This document shows, piece after piece, positions 21,579 to 34,114 of a stretch of DNA of 64,000 bases; position 1 is the first letter of the stretch; each line of letters starts with the position of its first letter. The notes beneath the pieces were generated by a model, which searched no databases, was not told the origin of the DNA, and saw nothing but the letters and a program-made list of their open reading frames with translations. Made by a program: the position numbers and the translations under genes. The DNA comes from Morinoia aosen (Eukaryota > Arthropoda > Malacostraca > Amphipoda > Talitridae), in NCBI GenBank assembly GCA_030386875.1, contig CM059568.1, forward strand, positions 29,010,120-29,074,119, in the 5' to 3' direction.

Positions 21579-22724
21579 CTTGAGGGGTTCATCCGGATTT
21601 TTCAACTTTTTTCGTCCAATTCGTTTGAAATTTGGCCAGTATATGTATTTGTTGGGAGTAATTTTTTTAATTGATTACTTTTTCGATTTAGGCCTTACTT
21701 TTTTTGAAAAATACGAAAAATAAGTTTTTTGGTATATATTTATGGATATTTCAAAAGAATAGAAGTCATTGAGTTTTTATGCTAGAACAAAACCAAAGAC
21801 AGTTTTGGAATCCTTGGAGCATTTCTAACAAAAGTACGGTAAACATTTTAACATTTGAAACTTTTCGTTTTTTTATATGCGATATTTGCTCACTAACTCA
21901 AATATTCACTAATTTTGGGTTTTGAGTTTGATTAAGAAAATAATTTTACCATTTGTAAGGTTGCTACCGTACTTTTGTTAGAAAAGAAATGTTCCAGGGA
22001 TTCCAAAACTGCCTTTGTTTTTTCCTAGCATGAAAACTCATTGACTTTTATTTTTTTGAATGTTGAAAATTAGAGGTTTTGGGTATAAGCCAAAAACAAA
22101 AAATTCTGTTGAAGTGTAATATAATGGACAATTTATGTAATTGAATGTTGTTTTCATTTTTATTTCGATAATCTCCATGCATAACTTTATATTTACACTT
22201 TTACTTTTAATTTAAAAGAAAAATAATGAAAAAATAAAATTTTTCTTTTTTAATAAAATAATAAAATTTTATGTTTGTAGTCTGATTCTTATGAAATTTG
22301 ACTATTATATGTAACTTTTAAAAAGAAACACAATTATTAAATTCATTTTTTCGATTCAGGCCTTATTTTTTGAAAAAATAACATATATGGTTTTTTAGTT
22401 CATTTTTATTGATTTTTCAAATGAAGAGAACTCATTGAGTTGCTATGCTAGAACAAAACCAAAAACAGTTTTAAAATTCTTGAAGCATTGTAAACAAAGT
22501 TACGGTTTCAAATTTTTGATTTCTTGTTTTTTATATATGGGGATGAAATGGGGTCAAAAATTCAGGACTTTTGGTCCCCTTACCTGGGAGGGGGGAATCT
22601 AGTGTCTGTAGCGCCATAAAATTCTAGGACCGAATAGTCCACCACCTAAGGGTCCTTTTCCAACAACAAAACAAAAAACGCTCACCAGACCGACAGAGGC
22701 CTGGCAGGAGACTGGATGACCACC
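21579..22724 (-). mobile_element. X2: complete TTAA-flanked non-autonomous element
   Basis: Uninterrupted 1146-bp copy of X in the opposite orientation to X1. It is bounded by TTAA at 21575-21578 and 22725-22728. The left end reads CTTGAGGGGTTCATCCGGAT and the right end reads GGATGACCACC before TTAA. It contains a module around AACAAAACCAAAGACAGTTT at 21775-21835 (-), 21976-22050 (+) and 22435-22500 (-). The two outer modules extend over about 240 bp each. No protein coding. A mobile element of the piggyBac-dependent MITE type is the best fit. Confidence 0.75.
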
Positions 22725-22745
22725 TTAATAAATAAAAATCAACAA

Positions 22746-22844
22746 ATCTGAATTTTTCTCCTATCCCTGGACGTCAGAAAGTTTCCAACAGAATGATACA
22801 GCCTCAGAAAATACGGCTTTATCAATCAGCAAATCTGGCATTCT
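22746..22844. repeat. Left copy of an imperfect ~98-bp direct repeat flanking G1
   Basis: Starts TTTTCTCCTATCCCTGGACG and ends GGCATTCT directly before the G1 5' LTR. A similar sequence begins directly after the G1 3' LTR at 48973. Identity by eye is roughly 75-80 percent, lower than between the two G1 LTRs. Confidence 0.6.
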
Positions 22845-24271
22845 TGAAGCAGTCTCTACAAAAATGTTCCATAACATTAAAATTCTCATTAAAATTTAAA
22901 TAGTTTAATTATTGGCATAAACTATCTTACTGTGAATTATTACTAATAACTTTCTAATTATAAGTATTATTCTTAATAATTTTGTGTGAATCACAAATAT
23001 TAATAAATACCAAACAACCACCAGAGTAGACCTAGGCGTTGTGGCAACATTCTGGCAGAGCACGCCGAGTCCCTAGCGTCATTTCGTATCCTGATATTTT
23101 TTCGTTAAGAGCTCGTCGCGTAAGTATAAATGAGTGAAAAATTTGTGTTAGATTTTAAACTCATAATGTTGAATGTGTTGATAGTATTTTCACTGTGTTT
23201 TTTTTAGTTGTCTCTTAGTAGTCGTATGTATCCTTAGCATGTCCTCATTACCGTGTTTAGGTTGAAAAGATCGTAAAATCGATCCGGCTGTTCTTGGTGA
23301 TGGCGTTAGCCGTGTTAGTAAGTGTGTGTCAGACTCTCTAATCGTCAGCACAGCTGTGCAGTGTCACTGCTACATAGTGATTCCTTGTGAGTGTTTAGAC
23401 TCTTCGTAGCCAGAAATAATGGTTATAGCGCCATTGTGACGTATTATAAAATCACCAAATGATAGGAGAGATTGCTTGCTTAAGATTTACATGCTCGATG
23501 TCATAAAAATTCTCCTGATCTGTTTTAAGAATATAAATGCGAAATAAATTCTCATACCCTGTTCGGTTTATATTGAAATTATGTGAAAGTAGTAAGGGTG
23601 TATTTTGCCGTCATGACTCTTCTTTCCCTTATTCACTTGTCTGAGCCTCAAGGAGAATAACTCTTGGCGGTTGACCGTAGGAGAAAATAACTCAGGGTTT
23701 CCGTGGTGTGAATTTTGCACTAGATGGAAGGTGTGCTTGCGGTTTCTTCTGTTTTTTCCTCGGATTGAGTCATCCAGCGTCCTTGAATATTTCCAGGTCT
23801 CCGACGCCACAACGCACTACACTTACAATAACACCACTCACCTGGGCCTTGAGTTTCACTATAATCACTGGTTTATTTATAAAACCGAACCAGACACTAG
23901 TTCTTCAAATTGAACCATCGTCTGACTAATCAGCTGGGCCTTACTTACTAAAGAGACGCACCAGATTTTGTAACTTAACTATCCGTCTGTTAAACGGAAT
24001 TACAGAAATAACAATTACACTTACACACACCGCCAACCTGCCGGATCAGCTATCTCCAGGACTGCGAAATAACCTCAGCCAAGATCGTGCAGTTAACACG
24101 ACTCGTCGATCCTGCCGGCTCCTCCAATAAAACCCAAGTTGAGTCTCCCGTGTCCTTCATTGGCCTTCTCATACGGTTCTTGAAAACATACTCCCTCATT
24201 ATTTGAGTTTGAGCTGGGAAGATAATAATACAACCTAATAATTTCATCAAACCCAGACCTCAAACTTAAAA
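22845..24271 (+). repeat. G1 5' LTR
   Basis: About 1427 bp, starting TGAAGCAGTCTCTAC (other copies have TGTAGC) and ending CAAACTTAAAA (expected CA end mutated). It matches the split 3' LTR (34115-35281 plus 48710-48972) almost base for base. It has a CCAATAAAACCC polyadenylation-type signal near 24125. A primer-site-like TGGTGATCTCTCCAGAGTGA follows at 24273. Confidence 0.85.
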
Positions 24272-24728
24272 GTGGTGATCTCTCCAGAGTGACTTAAAAA
24301 CAATTTAACTCGAGGAGTGTTTGAGAGAACGTGAGAGAAGGAAAATTGTTGGCATTCCATTGTAGTGATAAGTTCACATTATTGCGTGCCCTGAGAGTTT
24401 TTTCTGAGGATTTACCTTGCTAATGAATTTTCTCTGAGCAGCTCTAATTTTTTTTCTCACACACTTATGTTGTTCCCTGTCTTATGTCTCATGTGCCACA
24501 GTAGGTAGAAAAATTTTTTTTTCACCTTCTTTCCGTTTCTTTTCCGGTATATATGGCGACCGCTATAACTTTCTTCTCTCGTTTCATATCTTCACTTTGA
24601 ATAACTGTGTAGGTGTACTCACCGTAACCCTCTGACATTTTAAGATTCAAGTGGTTAGGTTTGATTACGTAAATTCCGTGACGTTATAGATTAATTTTGT
24701 TAGTTTTGCGCTTCTAAAAAATGTCAAT

Positions 24729-25685
24729 ATGCCCGACGACAGTGAAGTTGGAAATCCAGCGCGCGCAAAACCCATCACACTCCCACCTTTTATACCATCA
24801 GAAAGCTCGACTTGGTTTAGCCAAGTCGAAGCCATTTCCATATATAACAATGTGTTTGAAGAACGTGACAAATTCTACGCGTTAATAGCCGCCATGCCCA
24901 CGCAAATGCTAACAGATTCGCAAGACTTAATTAACAACCCACCTCAGATAAATCCTTACTCTGTTTTGAAAGAAAAGATATTAGAAAAATTACAAATGTC
25001 CGATGCGGACAAGGTTAGGCCCCTTGTCGATGCCTCAGCTATTCCGTATGTCTCGGTTTCGTTTCCTCCAGCACTTTTGTTGAAAGAACTAAAAAACTCG
25101 CTGTCGGCGTTGGTATAGCCGAAAAATTCCTCTAGGAATTATTTATGACTAAGTTACCACCCAACGTGTGGCCCTTTCTATCAATGGTAAGCCCGAATGA
25201 GAGTTTGGACTCTCTCGCACAAGCAACAGAGACGGTGATGAGAAACTTAAATATATTTCAAACTTCTCAAGTAGCTCCCTTGAACGCATCAGTTGCGATT
25301 TTTAGTCCGTCAAATACACCCGATATCCAACCTCCCACCTCAATGGAATCAATGCAGCGTGACATTTTAGAATTGAAGCAAGCTTTCGAGAGATGTCGGT
25401 TAGGTCACAGTGTAGCCCATATTCAGCAAGGCCCAGGTAGATTTCCACGTTACGACAACAACGATAATTATGGGTACGGTCCTCCTCCTCAGCGTTTTGC
25501 TAGAGGACGGTCCTTCGATAGGTCATCTCAAAACCGCCACTCTTTGTCGCGTTCCCGCAACGCTAATAGAAACCTCTGTTGGTATCACGCAAAATTTCGG
25601 TGACCTAGCGCGCAAATGCGCCTCACGATTCTGTCCCCGTTATGCCGAAATGACTTCGGGAAACGCGAACAGCGACGCACAGTAG
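24729..25685 (+). pseudogene. gag: G1 gag
   Basis: Homologous over its whole length to the intact G3 gag (61641-62603). Pieces: 24729-25118 (capsid N-terminal half, PLPPFIPSESSTWFSQVEAI-like block), 25145-25603 (PNVWPFLSMVSPNESLDSLA, basic RGRSFDRSSQNR) and a shifted end with CWYHAKF then GDLARKC, the unusual C-H-C zinc motif of this family. A stop near 25118 and an indel near 25600 break the frame. At the end, the GGGAAAC heptamer lies in the Gag frame register G GGA AAC, just before the TAG. Confidence 0.8.
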
Positions 25686-28310
25686 CAAGTGCTGCGTTGC
25701 CTAACCCCCAGACTACTCGCTTACTTGTGATTCAGGATCCACTAACGAAGTACCGATTTCTCATAGATACTGGATCGACTGTATTGATTATTCCAGCCAA
25801 GGCGATAGATCAAAGAACTAATTAGGTGGCGAATCTGAAGGCTACGAATGGAACGCCGATAGCGTGTTTTGGATCCAAGCAATTGACGTGTAGCTTGGGG
25901 TTGCGCAGAAACTTCACTTTCAATTTTTTTATAGTGGAAGTCGAAGAACCGATCATTGGAGCTGATTTCTTAGCCAAGTTTGGACTCGTAGTAGATGTCA
26001 AGAACAGAGTAGTTAGGGATGAAAGCACTCAAATTTCTTTTCCTGTTAGCGGAGTGGCTAGATCAGATGCGTTGCATTCTTTCTCTGTAGCATTCAATCG
26101 CTAGTGCGAATTTGAGCAAATACTTGCCGATTTTCCTTCGTTAACGAACTCTAATTTAGCTTCTAAAAATGAGAACACAAGCACTAAGCACCACATATTA
26201 ACAACTGGTCCTCCAGTTTACTCAAAAGCTAGACGTTTACCGCCTGATCGATTGGCTTTAGCCAAGAAAGAATTTCAAAGAATGATCGAAAGCGGTATAA
26301 TCCGCAGTTCCAAAAGCCCTTTGGCTAGCCCTCTTTTGTTAGTACCCAAAGCGAACGGTGAATTCAGACCGTGTGGTGACTTTAGAAGATTGAATGCCGT
26401 TACGCAGCCTGACCGTTTTCCAATCCCGTATTTGTACGATTTCAGTGCAAATTTGGAGGGAGCCATGATTTTCTCGAAGATCGACCTCCAACACGCCTTT
26501 CATAAAATTCCACTTGATGAAAGTGCTATACCTAAAACGGCCGTCATTACACCGTTCGGTCTTTTTCAGTTTCTAAAAATGCCCTACGGTCTTCGAAATG
26601 CGCCACAAACCTTCCAACGACACATGTCTGAGATATTCTCGGACCCCACCTTTGCCTATGTGTATCTTGATGACATTTTGGTAGCATCCGCAACAACGGA
26701 GCTGCACAGAGATCATTTGCGTGTCGTGTTCGAGAGATTATCCAACCACGGACTCCTTGTCAATCCCACTAAATGTGAGCTCGGGAATTCATCACTAATT
26801 TACTTAGGTCATTAAATCTCTAGCCTAGGTCTAAAACCTTTGCCTAGCAAAGTAGAAGTTATTAGGAGTTTTCCACGTCCACAGACCCAGAAGGAACTTA
26901 GAAGGTTCCTAGGTTCTGTTAACTTCTATCATCGCTTTATAAGAAATTGCGCTCAAACCTTAGCCCCCTTGTCAGATTTGCTGGAACCCAAGAAGAAAGG
27001 CAAATCCGTTGTTGTTAAATGGACGGATGATGCACTTAAAGCTTTTGATGAGATCAAAATTAAGCTAGCTACTGCGACAGAACTGTCCTATCCGATTGCT
27101 AACGCTGAATTTAGTCTGGTAGTTGACGCTTCTAACACTGCCGTAGATGCCATGCTGCAACAAAGAGTAGGGACAAATATTTCTCCTCTTGCTTTCTTTT
27201 CCAAAAAGCTATCGACCACTGAGCGTGCTTACAGTGCGTTCGGCAGGGAACTCCTTGCTATCTACCTACCTGTGAGGCACTTTCGATACGCTTTAGAGGC
27301 GAGACAGTTTGTAATCCACACGGATCACAATCCCTTGACCTCAGCGATCAAGATGCCATCTGAGCGTCACTCACCAAGAGAAGCTCGACATCTGTCTTTC
27401 ATTAGTCAGTTCACCACGGATATCCGTTACATCAAAGGTTTTGATAATACAGTCGCTGACTGTCTTTCTAGAATCAATTCTGTCAAAACCAGTGGCGAAA
27501 TCAGTTTCGGTAACATCGTACATGCGCAGAAGGAGGATCCTGAACTCCAGGACCTTCTCAAACCTACTAACAACAACTCTTTGAAATTAACTTGTGTTGT
27601 TGGAGTGTACCGTGACGCTGAGCGACTTTCTCATTTGTATCCGCCTGCGACTTTCCACAGAGTAGCCATTCTTCATTACCACGCGCTGTCTCATCCTGGC
27701 GTTAATCGTACACTACGTTTGATTTCCGATCGCTTCGTCTGGCCAGCGATGCGTAAAGAGGTCAAGCAAATTGTGCAAAACTGCCATGCATGTCAGAGCA
27801 GCAAAGTTGTGAAACATAATCGCGCAGCGTTACAGAGTTGTGCCTTCTCGGGTCATAAATTCGATGCTGTCCACCTAAATCTGGTGGACCCCTTGTCCTT
27901 ATCGCGCGGTCATTCTTACTTGCTAACAATTATTGATAGATTCACACGATGGGTTGAGGCCGTGCCTCTTCCGGATATGCAAACAGACACTGTAGCTCGT
28001 GCGTTTGTGAGTACTTGGATTTCTAGATTTGGGGTTCCCTTATATAAGTGTCACTCATGACCGGGGATCCCAATTTACCTCAAAATTCTGGACTGAGCTT
28101 AGTGCCGCTTTAGGTTGTTCCAATGTGAGCACCACGGCGTATCATCCGCAGTCGAACGGTCTCTTTGAGAGAGTCCATCGTGACCTCAAAAGCGCACTGC
28201 GATGCCTTAACTGCCGTCTCGACTGGAGCGACAGACTTCCAGTAGTATTATTGAGCATTCGAAATTTGTACAGGCAAGATCAACAGAGTACAGCGTCAGA
28301 AATGATGTAC
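25616..28310 (+). pseudogene. pol: G1 pol, protease to integrase core
   Basis: Protease with FLIDTGSTVLIIP. RT from GIIRSSKSPLASPLLLVPK through YVYLDDILVA (active site). RNase H with [26 protein letters not shown] and [10 protein letters not shown]. Integrase zinc region HYHALSHPG...NCHACQSSK and core, in which [12 protein letters not shown] has N where D is expected at the first catalytic position. The later motifs ([27 protein letters not shown]) are retained. Stops at about 25823, 26102 and 26813 and a frameshift near 28050 break it. The frame ends at NL-D2, inserted at about 28311. Confidence 0.8.
25658..25664 (+). promoter_or_regulatory. Predicted -1 ribosomal frameshift site (G1, GGGAAAC)
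   Basis: GGGAAAC in the register G GGA AAC of the Gag frame, about 20 bases before the Gag stop. After a one-base backward slip the ribosome reads REQRRTVASA and then the protease. The same heptamer is at 36075-36081 in G2. GGGAAAC is a known retroviral-type slippery sequence. Confidence 0.7.
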
Positions 28311-28721
28311 AATTTAAACAATATAAACAATTTAAACAATTTATTTACCACAGGTGATACAGAGGTAGAATGTTTCTTAAGTCTAGTACAATGGTCAAAT
28401 TTGAGTATAGCTACCTGTGGGCCCGAATAAGTTCAGCGACTTCTAGGGCATCCTATCATCACTTTATTCTAAGGTGTACAATAATGTTTAACCTAGTTCA
28501 CTTAACCTAGTTTCGCATTAGACTGATCATTGAGATAATTAACTCGATATTTTATGCTGTATTTTACAATTTAGGTCAAATCGGTTTTATTTAACAGTAT
28601 GTTCGATAAAACGATTCAAGAGCAGACTGAAGATCGGTTATGTTACCCAAAGCAAGTTACATTATTACATTATCATTAGTTACATGTAGGAGGCAAGATT
28701 TGACATGGTGATCTTTCACGA

Positions 28722-31700
28722 CTAGTATTCTGATAGGAAGTGAGACTCAAGATGTCTTTTGAATACTTTGTACGAATTACATTTACCGATCTCCGCAGGT
28801 ATAGAGTTCCAAGTTTTGGTTCCAACGAAGAGTATACTGTGTTGCGACCGGGCCTTTGAATAATAAGGAAGCATGAATTTACTTCTATTTCGGGTTAAAT
28901 GGTCGTGATGACCAGTTTGCGCAGTCAATAATTGTCTTAGGCTATTGTCGCCATCATTTCTTAATGTTTTGTAAATGAAATTACAGATGGAGATTTTGTA
29001 GAGATCCGAAAGTTTAAGTATTTGTACATTTTTTAAAGAATCATTTGTGTGAGCATTATATTCTAGGTTCTTTACCGCTCTGACAGCACTTTTCTGCAGA
29101 GTAAAAATTTTGTTGGTTTTATTTTTATCAGTTCCGGGCCATGCTTCCATTCCGTATTGCAAGTATGGAGAAATGAGCGTTCGGGAGAGCATTTGTAAAG
29201 CTGTTTCAGGCAAAAAATTTTTAACTTTGTTTAGGATTCCGATGGATTTTGATAATTTAGAACTAATATGAGTGATGTGCTCTTTGAAGGTCAGATGTTC
29301 ATCTATTATGATGCCCAGAAACTTACATGAGTTGGTTTCTTCGATTTAACCTTCGCCAATTTTGATTAATGTATGGGAGAGATACATCTTTCTTGTATGA
29401 GAATGTAATATAATTTGTTTTATCAATAATAGGGCTTATTTTATTAGCTTTAAGCCACGATGAAACCTTATGAAGTTCATTATTTATACTCTCCACAATC
29501 ATAGCAGGATTTTGGTTCGGAAGGACCGCAGAAAGCGTACTGTCATGGGAAAAAAGTATGAATTTGAAGAATGATGTAGATTTTACAATATCATTGATAA
29601 AAATCACAAACAGGAGAGGCCCAAGAACAGATCCTTGTGGAACTCCATGGCTAATTGTCTGTGGGTCTGATTTTGCGTCGTCAATCACAACGTATTGCTT
29701 CCGATTTCTTAGGTGTGATCTGAACCAATCATTGGCAATCCCTCGAATGCCATAACAGTGTAGTTTCGAGAGTAGTATTTTATGGTCCACACAATCGAAT
29801 GCTTTTCGAAAGTCAAGAAATACAGAGAAAACAGGCTTTCCTTCATCTATACTAGAATAGAGGAATTGTAAATGATTTAATATAGCCTGTGTTGTTGATT
29901 TTTAGAACGAAAGCCGTATTGCTTATCGTAAAGAAATGATTTTTGTTCAAAATAAGAGTACACTTTTTTATACACAATCTTTTCGAATACTTTGCTAATA
30001 ATTGGTAGTACGGAGATAGGTCGATAATTGTTTACACAGTTTTTTTCAACACTTTTAAAGATAGGGGTTACTCTAGCAACTTTCAGGGAGTTCGGGAAAG
30101 TGCCTAGTAAGAGAGACTGGTTAATAATATTTGATGTCAGCGGGGCTACAATGTCAGCAATAACTTTAAGTGCTTTAGTCGGAAACGTTTGTAACCCACT
30201 CGATTTATTTTTCATGTTGTTTATGCATGTAATTACATCGGAGGAGTTTGTAGGCGTAAAGAAAAAGGAGTTGGGTTTTCGAATATGATCCATAAATTCC
30301 AGGTGATCAGTAGGTTCACTGGGAATACCATCAGCTATTGTTTTCCCTACGTGTACGAAGAAGTTGCTAAAGAGATTAGCAATTTCTTCCTTCCCATGGT
30401 ATTTTACGTTATCTTGAATAACATATTCAATTATCTTTTTATCGGCATTATTCGGTTTACAGCAAGAGTTAAGGAGATGCCAAGTCTTTTTAACGTCAGT
30501 TTTGAATTGAGTAAACTTGAGCATAAAGTAGTTCTTTTTTGATGTTCTTATCTGGTTTGTTACATAGTTTCTGAATCGGTTATATGTTTCTCTAGATATT
30601 CGCCCTTCGCAAAGGAGGGCTAGGTACGCTTGACGTTTCTTTATATTTATCACGATGTCTCTAGTAATCCAGGGCTTTTGTTTATTTTTCGGGGTAACTG
30701 TACGAGTTACAATTGGGCAACACTGATTGTATGCGGTCATTATAGTTTCAGTCAACTTTACTACTGCTTCATCAATGCTCGTAACATTATTATTTTGTTG
30801 AGAGATATGCAATGTAGGCATTGATTCTTCTAGAACGGTGCGCATTTCTTCAAGATTTGATTCGTTTATTTTACGATATGAGTAAGTTTCAGCCCGTGCC
30901 TTCGTGCAAGCAATATAGAAATTTTTCTGAATAAGAAAAACTGGGAAGTGATCTGATAAGTCAGAAGTAATTATTCCAGCAAGAAAATCACTTGGGTCTG
31001 TCATAAAGATATTGTCAAGCAGCGTAGCACACTCTGAAGTTATTCGTGTAGGCTTTGTAATGATCGGAAGGAAGGATTGAGACTGAAAGGTTGTTAGGAA
31101 ATTAGAGATTGGTTCATAGCTTTCATGTTTCAGTAGATCGTAATTGAAGTTACCGCATATTATTATGTCATTGTATAAGGGCCTGTTGAACTGAGAAATA
31201 ATACGATTCAGTTCATTCAAGAAGGATATAGGACAGGCTGTAGGAGGCCTATACACCGTTCCAAGCACAATGCGTTTACCATCTCTAGACAGTTCTACGA
31301 AGAGTGATTCTATATGATCCTGATTCATTGTTGCACTTGCTATGGTTCTCGAGTCTATGTGGTTAGATATATATGTGCTGATGCCTCCGCCCCGCTGGTT
31401 TTTTCTTAGCGAATGGTAACTATGATAATTTTCAAATCGAATCATGTCTTTAGTCGAGTCATCTAGCCAGCTTTCGGTGAAGCTAATCACGTCTAGGTTA
31501 TATTTAAGTTCAGTAATAGTACATTGTATCTCTTCCAATTTTGGATAGAGTGACCTACAGTTCCAACACAGGAGTGAGAAATCTCGGTCAGTTATTCGTA
31601 TAGTTTCGTTGAATTTTGATATATCAGTATACCTACACTCTTTAGTCGTTTAGGTTTGGATATATTCTGTTCAAATGATTGAGATCTGGGTCGATTTCCT

Positions 31701-31725
31701 CGAAGATCTCGGGGTGATCAGTCAT
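28722..31725 (-). pseudogene. NL-D2 ORF2: endonuclease/RT, broken
   Basis: Same protein as 17449-20451. The open pieces are 31538-29877 (endonuclease to RT finger; GNFNYD replaces GDFNYD), 29790-29323 (RT palm, where FSHDST stands in place of FADDST) and 29213-28722 (C-terminus). Breaks come from a deletion near 31645, a one-base loss near 29900 at the FRSK codons and shifts near 29345. Loss of both catalytic aspartates in the palm and of the endonuclease GD makes this copy dead even apart from its frameshifts. Confidence 0.85.
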
Positions 31726-32312
31726 TTAAAATTAGTAAACAGTAAGAAGTGAGTAATGTAGAGCTTAAAAACGAAATACAGAGTCAAGCGTTAAGGGATA
31801 TTCCTGTCTAAAAAACTAGCTTATGAAGTACGAGAGAATAGAGTATAAAAAAAACCTCGTGCGATTACGTGAGTACACATAAACTCAGTCTATGAGCGAA
31901 TAATATTGGAGTTCAATATCACAACATTGGTGTAAACAGATTGCTGCATGAGGGCGTTTTTACAAGTTCACATACAACAGGTAATAAGTTTTAAAGATTA
32001 TAACGACAATGATATAATCAGTTAATATGGTTTACGCGTAATAATAACTTTATTGGAAAAAAAAATTCACAGTAATATTGGGAGGTAAAAATTGCTGATT
32101 GCGTTGTTTCAAAAGTTCACACACAGCTGTCATAAATGTTTAAAAACACATCTGTTATACATTTGTATAGATTCAGGTTAAACTAACATCAAGTTGAGGT
32201 TAAACTGACATGATACCTAATTGGGGTTAAACTAACTCGAAATTGACATATCAAATTTAGGGGATCACCTAGTCTAGTCACCCATGACCTGCTTCGATGA
32301 CATATCTAGTTG

Positions 32313-33104
32313 TTACATCAGGTATTGTTCGAGGTCATCTGGCGTGTTGATCTCGCGGCGTCTTGAATCTTGGTTTCCGGGGTTAAATATGAAGCTGTTC
32401 CCATCCTGTGTTCTTGGGATTCCAATTTTATCCGGGAATTTCCTTTTGGCCATCCTCAGAATGTAAGTGGCGTTAGCTCGTGAAGGAAGGTATGAGGTAT
32501 TCATTTATGAAGAAGAACTTTGGCTTCTTTTCTCGGCAGGCGTTGAGAATTTCACGTTTTTTGTCATGTTTTAGTTCAAATGCAATGTTTCTTTGATCTA
32601 CGTTCCCAGTTACTGGTTTTTTCCCCCATTCTTGTAGCTGACGTGATGTCAGTGTCGGAGAGGTCAATGTTGATCTTGTCCTTCAGGAGCTGGCAGACTG
32701 TATCCCTACAGATTTCGTCTGCGTGAGATTTCGGTATTTCCCTTCCAGAAATGACGAGAGTACATTTTTTGTCTTCAATGTCTCGGCGCTGATCATTTTT
32801 CTCCAACTGGTCGAGGCGGGAGGTTAAGCTATCTATTTTCTACTTCTGTTCTTCGAGAATTTTTTTTGTGTTCCGCTTCTTTTGTTTCAAATAGCGTTTT
32901 AAAGTGGCTTATTTCATTTTGCATTTTAACAATATCACCATTAAATGTTGTCATCACTGAATCGAAGTATTTTATAAGGACAGAAACCACTTCTTTACCG
33001 TCTTTCGTTAGGCTAGATACATCAGGGTATTAACCAAACTTCGGTTGAAACTCGATGCTGTTGTTGCTGCTGTTGTTGGTACTGCGTCGTTTGTTAGGTG
33101 CCAT
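32313..33104 (-). pseudogene. NL-D2 ORF1 (coiled coil plus RRM-like RNA-binding protein), broken
   Basis: From an ATG at 33104 the minus strand reads MAPNKRRSTNN and then an in-frame TAA. A helical, charged region follows (VSVLIKYFDSVMTTFNGD, SHFKTLFETKEAE) that is likely a coiled coil. Next is an RRM-like segment (KCTLVISGREIP, SDTDITSATRMG) and a C-terminal piece (FFFINEYLIPSFTSRANAT). This is the layout of ORF1 proteins of several non-LTR clades, which coat element RNA. At least one stop and two frameshifts are present. Confidence 0.6.
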
Positions 33105-33362
33105 CTTGAAGATTGAGGGAGTTCGGTTCGTTGTGTAAACGAGGGTTGAATACTCTCACACTTTTGAGGGAATATTGTACTCTTAGTTTGATTATTTTTA
33201 TATATGGGGTATTTAAATCACATTTGAATACTCATTGCGAGAGTATGTACCCATTTAGGCTAGAGGAACATTCTTTCTAACAATAGGCGCTTTGTTTTGG
33301 AGCGAGCGACACACCCGTCCTCACCAAATGGAGTCACTGAGGACACTGACTGGGTCAGTCAG

Positions 33363-34073
33363 TGTCGGAAAAACGTCACCTTACGCCTTCCTGGCGACAT
33401 TGTAGACCCAAAACCGATGCCTGCATTTTCATCTGCTGACCAGTCCGCGTATGTAACATGTCTAAAAGATTGCATGCGTAAGATCAAATATGTAGCTCCA
33501 CGAATGCCGCACTCTGAAGATAGATTAGACCCTGCCTTACAAAATTGCACCCATGTGAACGCACGAGTAGATGGAACTAAACCAACCCTCACCCGCCCTT
33601 ATGATGGTCCATTCAGAGTGTTAAAGAGGACTCCCAAATATTTCTTTCTAGAAAAATTTGGTTCCTCTGATTCTGTTAGCATTGACCGTCTGAAGACTGC
33701 CTACATCTCTGATAATAGTGTGCTTACTAACTCTTCATCCTCTCCACAGAACCTTCTTTTCACTGAGACTCGATCATATCATCCTTCTTAGATTCCTCAT
33801 TTGGCTGCATTGTTGCCTAGTCAACTTGAGTGTAACCCTTTCTCTTTTTTTGTATCCTCAAACCCTAACGTAGACTCTAATTCTAGTACTCTTAGTGAAC
33901 CAGGGACAACACTGGACACCCCAGATGAACCCGCTGCAGTAGTTTCAGCTCCTAGAACCCTCTCAGACCTCAAATTGCAGACCCGACCGGTCAAACTTCA
34001 CCGCTCGGTAACATTTTCCGACCGCCAGACTCGGCATGGTGGTGTAGTTCGTACTCCTTCCCGCTACAAATAA
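33363..34073 (+). pseudogene. pol: G1 pol, integrase C-terminus and tail
   Basis: Continues the integrase from RLPGDIVDPKP, through VTCLKDCMRKIKYVAPRMP and the GPF-type module YDGPFRVLKRTPKYFFLEKF, to a proline/serine-rich tail. The tail ends in HRSVTFSDRQTRHGGVVRTP before TAA at 34073. A stop lies at about 33790 between the two open pieces. Matches G2 46080-46782. A CTTGGGGGGTAA polypurine tract follows at 34103. Confidence 0.8.
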
Positions 34074-34102
34074 CTGTATCGGGTAGACCATTCGGTCTGC
34101 GC

Positions 34103-34114
34103 CTTGGGGGGTAA
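34103..34114 (+). other. G1 polypurine tract
   Basis: CTTGGGGGGTAA immediately before the 3' LTR start TGTAGC. The identical tract precedes the G2 3' LTR at 46812-46823. It marks the plus-strand priming site. Confidence 0.75.

Larger units (their letters stand above)
28311..33362 (-). mobile_element. NL-D2 non-LTR retrotransposon, near full length
   Basis: Minus-strand element inserted in the G1 integrase gene. The 3' end at 28311 has a tail of 9-bp AAATTGTTT repeats. The 5' end at about 33362 begins in CAGTGACTCCATTTGGTGAG-type sequence. It contains an ORF1 remnant (32313-33104) and a broken ORF2 (28722-31725) that is near-identical to NL-D1 ORF2. Total about 5.05 kb, normal for CR1/L2-type elements. 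G1 coding resumes at about 33363. Confidence 0.78.

Noticed and set aside
24050..24250. 66-codon frame repeated at 48751-48951
   Set aside because: It recurs because it lies in the G1 LTR; no coding signal beyond that.
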